A DNA stretch of 11,752 nt from Amoeboradix gromovi (Eukaryota; Sanchytriomycota; Sanchytriomycetes; Sanchytriales; Sanchytriaceae). The stretch is from positions 1-11,752 of the forward strand of contig JADGIF010000285.1 in assembly GCA_018985225.1 (NCBI GenBank), written 5' to 3'. The position numbers were made by a program, and so were the translations under genes. Positions 9,301-11,752 of the stretch are shown piece after piece; the stretch's first letter is position 1; every line of letters starts with the position of its first letter. Under the pieces are notes generated by a model. It saw only the letters and a list, made by a program, of their open reading frames with translations. It had not been told where the DNA came from and ran no database searches.

Positions 9301-10993
9301 CCATTGTAGACGGTATATGCTTGCTTAACAATTCGCATGTGTTTTTGAGTATTGACATATCATTAATGATTGGATAACACGTAGGCTCAACGTGTATAAA
9401 AGTACTGATTATGTTAAATATGCAACCGCAAATAGCGTCATCAGTATAGTTTAGCAAGTAGTGGTTAATAGATTTGGGAATCTTAGTTTCCAGCAGATGA
9501 CGCACATTTATATTAGTGCCATTGCTAGCAATTAAGTGGTGGACGAACTTCAGCAAAGACTTTGTGTAGATGCATTGAGCCGTAACTGATGCGCTACTAG
9601 CGTTTGTTGGAGTACTTGTCAAGACATTGATTTCTTCAGAACATGCGTTACTTAAAATGGATATACCATTCAATGATTTAAATATCTCATACACTGATGG
9701 TTGAGTATATATTAGCAAGTCAATAAAATGACAGGATCTGAATTTTAACATGTAATTAATGTAAGTTGGCTCGTAAGTACTAGTTAGAGTGTTAATAAGA
9801 GACTGGAAAAGACCGCTGCCCGTTACAAGAAGGCTATTGTTGTTATATATGCAGTGGGTTAGCAACACAAATACTGAATCCAGTATGTACAGTAAATGGC
9901 TAGAATCGTTGAACTTTGATATAAACATAGAGATAGTAGAATAGAGGTTTAACAGTAAAGATTGAGATATTATATTGTGTTTACCTACCAGTGACTCTAA
10001 GCAATAAAGCGAGTAGTAGAGCAGAGGTGAAGGAGGTTGTTGGCATTCTAAATCAATCAATTGCAACAGCTGATGGATAAAATGAGGCTCATTAGGATCG
10101 TGGTTTAAGTGAGAAAGCAGGCAAGTAGACAGTAATTTGATTCTTAGCAGCTGCAAAGGGTTAGTAGACATAAGACATTTTATGAAATAATAAAGCTGAA
10201 AACAATGCAATTCATTACACTCAATAGCATCCTTGAATTCAGTATCACTGGTACTCGGATACTGCATATGATAGAGTTTCGTATACTTGCTATAGATATC
10301 CATAATGTTGGTTGAGTCAATAACTACTTTAAAAGAAATGGTTCCGCTAGGGATAATTGGAATACTAGATTGACGCTTACGAGTAGATGCTTTGCGCTTT
10401 TTGCGAAGAGGCTCTTCAGTCATATGCTGTTGAATAAATTCTTGCTGATTTGTAGTGCGGTAGAATGAAAAGGTAGGTTTTAATTTAATCTTATCATTAT
10501 AAACATCAGTGAGAGGTCCTAAGATAGGATTGAGAGTTTGAAGACGCTTTATACTCAATTGGACAGGTGCCTTATACCTTTGAGACGAAATGCGATGAAT
10601 TGGTCGAAGAAGGAACAATAGTGTATTCTCAACTACATCTAAGTCATAGCACATCAGCAAAGTGTTTAGGTGCTCATATGAATTGTAAATGGTTCTATTG
10701 GTGCAGCTTTCTAACAACAGCCGACTAAAGTTTAATATCGAAAGTACAAGAACGTGCTGGAATGGTTGAAATTGCTTACTAGCGTTCGCCTCTGTTTGTA
10801 ATAAGCCATCAAAAAGATTTAGCACATCAATCCAATGGTGTAAATCGCCTCGTTTAAATGGCCAGATTTCATAATTATTTAATATCTTTGGGAGCTCTGA
10901 GATATCGGAATTGAGAATAGTGTTAATTAGTGCTAGCACATGACCCGTAGGATGACCATGGTTGTGTTTATTTACTCTTCGAATTGGTGCCAT
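3332..10993 (-). CDS. TOM1: Giant HECT E3 ubiquitin ligase, Tom1/Ptr1/HUWE1 family (2,553 aa)
   Basis: This enzyme takes ubiquitin from an E2 onto its own cysteine and passes it to substrates. Yeast relatives clear excess histones and unassembled ribosomal proteins and affect mRNA export. Residues 1-700 are the helical N-terminal part (DUF908/DUF913-like; GHVLALI...WIDVLNLFDGLL near residues 18-60). A basic KKRK..RKR cluster at 198-207 is a likely nuclear signal. A UBA-like segment at about 1102-1140 has the MGF loop (Met1110). An acidic tract at 1622-1711 has 43 Asp/Glu in 90 residues. A ubiquitin-binding-motif-like helix (EIPLEFREEAL) lies around Pro1847, and a second Glu-rich run is at 2015-2027. 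The HECT domain spans about 2201-2553, with GIDSGGLTREWYSE in the N-lobe, LPVAHTCFNQLDLP carrying catalytic Cys2520 (codon 3434-3436), and the usual FGLA terminus. The length is below yeast Tom1 and HUWE1 but complete at both ends. The ATG at 10991-10993 has G at -3 and +4; the frame extends upstream only from a TTG. No intron interrupts 7.7 kb. Confidence 0.96.
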   Translation of the reverse strand: MAPIRRVNKHNHGHPTGHVLALINTILNSDISELPKILNNYEIWPFKRGDLHHWIDVLNLFDGLLQTEANASKQFQPFQHVLVLSILNFSRLLLESCTNRTIYNSYEHLNTLLMCYDLDVVENTLLFLLRPIHRISSQRYKAPVQLSIKRLQTLNPILGPLTDVYNDKIKLKPTFSFYRTTNQQEFIQQHMTEEPLRKKRKASTRKRQSSIPIIPSGTISFKVVIDSTNIMDIYSKYTKLYHMQYPSTSDTEFKDAIECNELHCFQLYYFIKCLMSTNPLQLLRIKLLSTCLLSHLNHDPNEPHFIHQLLQLIDLECQQPPSPLLYYSLYCLESLVGKHNIISQSLLLNLYSTISMFISKFNDSSHLLYILDSVFVLLTHCIYNNNSLLVTGSGLFQSLINTLTSTYEPTYINYMLKFRSCHFIDLLIYTQPSVYEIFKSLNGISILSNACSEEINVLTSTPTNASSASVTAQCIYTKSLLKFVHHLIASNGTNINVRHLLETKIPKSINHYLLNYTDDAICGCIFNIISTFIHVEPTCYPIINDMSILKNTCELLSKHIPSTMDGLQHLPKLFSAICLQSTGLSMILHYKVIQSFYSIYYSSEYISDLNELDVSKSLGTGMEELIRHQPLLKELIITEMINVTRKLLEYKNGNLDEYAVAGLSTTTVLFNDIQPLIISYMIEVHVKYLSGFFQNQQHAELFISSNGILILDLFELEVQYNFANSKASYFLSHVIHTLCESHMQLIIDVIGNKLKQLYTKYKQISVENIIDLLNTPCIDLIHFLKTWYCFIGILSDLYSNNQLNKQLITLSPSLIQQVIEIHSFCILQCCLLRTLPITIFNDINASKKHSITGVLAIHNIYAIDHPISINNQYIGGINSVEYRNVLLFKTLFTSIHNCTTSFILGVFKSSTNSLDFTRKCAESLNLYFSNTANIYYYYTVCGLFYYYLMDEKGINRPHIQLLSVFYCQLNGVFIKLNEQLKRIVTGTVDVNSKTFSSAPSSSSSVNASTVLFTYLQLHAMMINQKLINSSPLFTALSTSNRIYFNMACYLQSMYSMDLLILDWVIPFILDNNVINASDSADNSSVNIISNISKLLQCLDYKLSFYELLEMGFHYKAIIDASILLHSTSADAICDYLTNNHEFNNSRVINSESMPTYKYHINEDVYTLLFDFAVRTPFIESSSISVILENVDYMQLLVKYDLDLKIQFIVNLSNSKIIGYLKFDDLQVDLLELMKQNKLTKYHILFKTWQIKYNRHLNTANPVEVDLYIPPIPILFQYAINHDALLYEPVLQLIAVYSVCNYSKSSHSDLIFILSNLQPIKHFKSIHSLLIAIFMYSWFTESDFISLTSNIIKLGVKNEYYTLTHFTRQFNHLACNPQLFLKSCVNTIQLVQDGLQTRVRLLTIDAMAADDAASISIAQSSTLEALTALLTTSPYTRHIVLQIYSEIIKYHQGLKDYWSKHLNVLIQYLPASNIKTVQFDSKWSTMIILGIADVLECPFNAKYISRIFEQLQNPQSNTEQHALITSTCELLLKLLTNGKNTLRIVKQSDPLIQLFDLLIKSNLLNYITLQQCKLDCNHPRYKSITSPYYKLIDLMSIYGYKHDDGVIDFKSELQMNDVELINEAVEEDDDDISDEYDMEEQEYFHSDESLTTDNTETEMIRDSDSDMDIDIDMGDSSDVGEHDIEEMQEIEEIEELQDMTDEELDELQHDMESGSSSAINDTPRLQHLLTDLFGHERVHHNHYSYTTPPNTSTDLDGISVYNQFTPSSYANRSRLILKQSVYDIEEYNTMTTSLLESSVVKVVADVVDDDVVDVMSSSDDVETTDEDSVGNDIPVDSNIDTTVLNEIPLEFREEALVQHHLHFYQQEFEDENDVINPFQIQQSVPNSVSYKNTSISVLSSKSIQMIVSTVLNDVNMNIFNKCIVHLSLQSDNAAVVIQSILEALIVGIKGFSKYTVHCKYIGLLLHLLQFIRPMCKLMKLEYTIKQTKNTGIGWLCMFNKHHDILLHVLALIYQKEEEEEEDKEDKEDANPQSWESTMMLQQVVLMIKMDLNSKLLQYMLIITKNINNRGELQLLLNKELSSVTNSNTPDYNMVLRIIKALECLESTFEELKKIEFFKLDSAITDNPPTALLECLFIIYNNLEIVEYAKAYSGMINKIISQQPLLLNTSFQILIKHPHYLEFEHKRKWFDNNKMKAVGNIQLNIRRSHIFEDSYHQIMNKSVQELKENKIQIKFYNEDGIDSGGLTREWYSEVSKEIFNPDYALFVKYHDTYQPNQSSWVNPDHLNFYKFIGRFIAKSIMENQVLDCWFTRSFYKHLLGLKVNLSDLEMIDVEYYNSLKWMTMNDITGVIESNFTVEVEEFGNKKTIQLCADGSNRAVTNENKLEYIDLIVDLKLTGNIKEQLNHFKMGFYELVNESVVKVFDEHELELLISGLPEIDVDDWKNNTEYVGYTNTSPQVQWYWRSVRNMDQESLAKLLQFITGTSKVPMDGFKGLQGNVGIQKFQIHKDYGHVQRLPVAHTCFNQLDLPLYESYEQLNKQLVLAIHECTTGFGLA

Positions 10994-11073
10994 CTCAATC
11001 CCTGTTTGATTGTAAAAGAGGATTTTGGCACTCCACAAAATCTAGAAAAAGTTTTTGAAACCAAATGTCTCAT
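10972..11073 (-). other. Candidate upstream ORF overlapping the ligase start
   Basis: An ATG at 11071-11073 on the minus strand, 80 nt upstream of the ligase ATG, opens a 33-codon frame in another register. It runs past the ligase start and stops at TAA 10972-10974. If the transcript starts upstream of 11073, ribosomes using it would bypass the main start. Its context (T at -3) is weaker than that of the main ATG (G at -3 and +4), so leaky scanning is likely. No transcript evidence is available. Confidence 0.25.
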
Positions 11074-11115
11074 AATGTAGCACTGCCTAATAGTTTTCAC
11101 AAATGATTTGGAATG

Positions 11116-11135
11116 CACTCTGTGATAACGAGACT
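11116..11135. repeat. 20-bp element, copy 1
   Basis: This copy consists of ACTCTGT, a six-base variable middle and CGAGACT, preceded by C. It matches copy 2 at 17 of 20 positions. It lies about 123 bp upstream of the ligase ATG. The two outer blocks read as imperfect inverted half-sites (ACTCTGT against AGTCTCG), which is compatible with a dimeric DNA-binding protein. Confidence 0.6.
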
Positions 11136-11184
11136 TTCTCAAAAGTTTCGAAAAGGCAAAATTGGTAATTTCGAATAGAGGAAA

Positions 11185-11237
11185 TCAAGAGGTATTTATT
11201 GATCCTTGATTGACGTCGATCAAAGCGAATCTCTTGA
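11185..11237. promoter_or_regulatory. Nested dyad around a CRE-like TGACGTC core
   Basis: The outer arms TCAAGAG (11185-11191) and CTCTTGA (11231-11237) are exact reverse complements. They enclose an 18-bp near-palindrome at 11206-11223 with a single mismatched pair, centred on GACGTC. TGACGTCG at 11211-11218 differs at one base from the TGACGTCA site of ATF/CREB-type bZIP factors. The centres of the two dyads are about 3 bp apart. A binding site is inferred, not shown. Confidence 0.4.
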
Positions 11238-11268
11238 AATGGTTCCATAGTGTAAGCAACTGTGGCTT

Positions 11269-11288
11269 CACTCTGTAAAAGCGAGACT
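11269..11288. repeat. 20-bp element, copy 2
   Basis: CACTCTGT, AAAAG and CGAGACT in the same orientation as copy 1, starting 153 bp after it. The flanking blocks are identical and only the middle varies. Confidence 0.6.
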
Positions 11289-11308
11289 AAAATTGGTTTC
11301 AGTTGATT

Positions 11309-11328
11309 TACTCTGTCAAATCGAGACT
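11309..11328. repeat. 20-bp element, copy 3
   Basis: TACTCTGT, CAAAT and CGAGACT, 40 bp start to start from copy 2, matching it at 17 of 20 positions. The outer blocks ACTCTGT and CGAGACT are invariant across copies 1-3. Confidence 0.6.
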
Positions 11329-11604
11329 AGGATCTACTGAAGATTAAGAATGGGATAAAGCATAAACCACAATGTCACCTATCATTAATTTAATCATTGG
11401 ACCAGGGATGTCGGGGCGGAACCCTATTATTTCAAGGTGACTAATGACTTCGAACACTTGTAAATCATCAACATTAAAACATGTGGGACATCAAATATGA
11501 AAACTGGACTAACTTTCTGTAACAACTTGGAACATTATTTCAGCATTATTACTTTATGGATTTAAAAGGCGAGTAAACATTCAGCTAGTTGCGGAGTTGA
11601 CGAG

Positions 11605-11613
11605 TATAAAAGG
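11605..11613 (+). promoter_or_regulatory. TATA box of a rightward gene
   Basis: TATAAAAGG is a consensus TATA element facing right, 135 bp before a plus-strand ATG at 11740. A pyrimidine-rich stretch at 11636-11662 follows at the distance expected for initiation. Confidence 0.5.
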
Positions 11614-11684
11614 AAAATAAATATTCTGTACAGCTATTCTCTTACTCTTTCATCTAATCTTTATTTCAAATAAAATATCACTAA

Positions 11685-11704
11685 TACTCTGTAAAAACTA
11701 GAAT
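11685..11704. repeat. 20-bp element, degenerate copy 4
   Basis: TACTCTGTAAAA followed by a weaker right half; 16 of 20 positions match copy 2. The left half is intact, while the CGAGACT half has diverged. It lies between the right-facing TATA box and the putative start codon, so it could fall in the transcribed leader. Confidence 0.35.
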
Positions 11705-11739
11705 AGATAAGAGTAATGATGTTAGTATAACATTACAAA

Positions 11740-11752
11740 ATGACTCTGGAAA
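11740..11752 (+). CDS. Possible 5' end of the next gene, cut by the window edge
   Basis: An ATG at 11740-11742 has four A residues immediately before it (A at -3), good fungal start context, and reads Met-Thr-Leu-Glu before the window ends. It lies downstream of a consensus TATA box. An earlier ATG pair at 11716 and 11719 is followed by an immediate stop in the first frame (TAA 11728-11730). Four codons do not permit a product call, so this rests on promoter context. Confidence 0.3.

Larger units (their letters stand above)
10994..11739. other. Divergent intergenic region upstream of the ligase gene
   Basis: About 750 bp lie between the ligase ATG (minus strand) and a putative plus-strand start at 11740. 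No convincing coding frame lies inside. The region holds repeated 20-bp elements, a nested dyad with a TGACGTC core, a lone GC-rich GGGGCGG at 11413-11419, a TTTCGAAA-like site near 11145 and a right-facing TATA box. No TATA box facing the ligase is evident, so the ligase promoter may be TATA-less. I read it as a shared bidirectional promoter region. Confidence 0.55.

Noticed and set aside
3332-11038. Longer ligase start at position 11038
   Set aside because: The extension begins with TTG, not ATG. The ATG at 10993 has strong context and gives an N terminus that fits the family.

Overview
This is AT-rich eukaryotic nuclear DNA, most likely from a fungus. Two large housekeeping genes are read as long uninterrupted frames, and both proteins are of types found in all fungi. 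The genetic code looks standard: both genes stop at TGA, the 7.7 kb frame contains no TAA or TAG, and a CTG codon falls on the invariant leucine next to the HECT active site, which argues against a CTG-to-Ser yeast. The NAR1 motifs look more like those I recall from non-Saccharomycotina fungi and animals than from budding yeast. An early-diverging or basal fungus is therefore my guess, but I cannot name a lineage.

Layout. Positions 1-1600 hold no gene I can call with confidence. They contain short open frames, a possible small zinc-ribbon frame on the minus strand (1201-1374) and an isolated intron-3'-end signature (1392-1419). NAR1, the [FeFe]-hydrogenase-like adaptor of cytosolic iron-sulfur protein assembly, lies at 1731-3059 (+). 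A TATA box sits about 110 bp upstream of its ATG. Facing it tail to tail, 272 bp away, is a 2,553-residue giant HECT ubiquitin ligase of the Tom1/Ptr1/HUWE1 family at 3332-10993 (-), apparently without introns. Polyadenylation signals for the two genes lie within about 40 bp of each other.

The right 750 bp (10994-11739) is a head-to-head intergenic region. It carries three close copies and one degenerate copy of a 20-bp element, a nested dyad around a TGACGTC core, and a consensus TATA box pointing right. That TATA box appears to serve a gene whose first codons (ATG at 11740) are cut off by the window edge.

The two main genes act in unrelated pathways: iron-sulfur delivery to cytosolic and nuclear enzymes, and ubiquitin-dependent protein quality control. 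Nothing here suggests an operon-like system, a mobile element or a CRISPR array. I did not find a clearly novel system. The most distinctive unexplained signal is the 20-bp repeat family upstream of the ligase gene.
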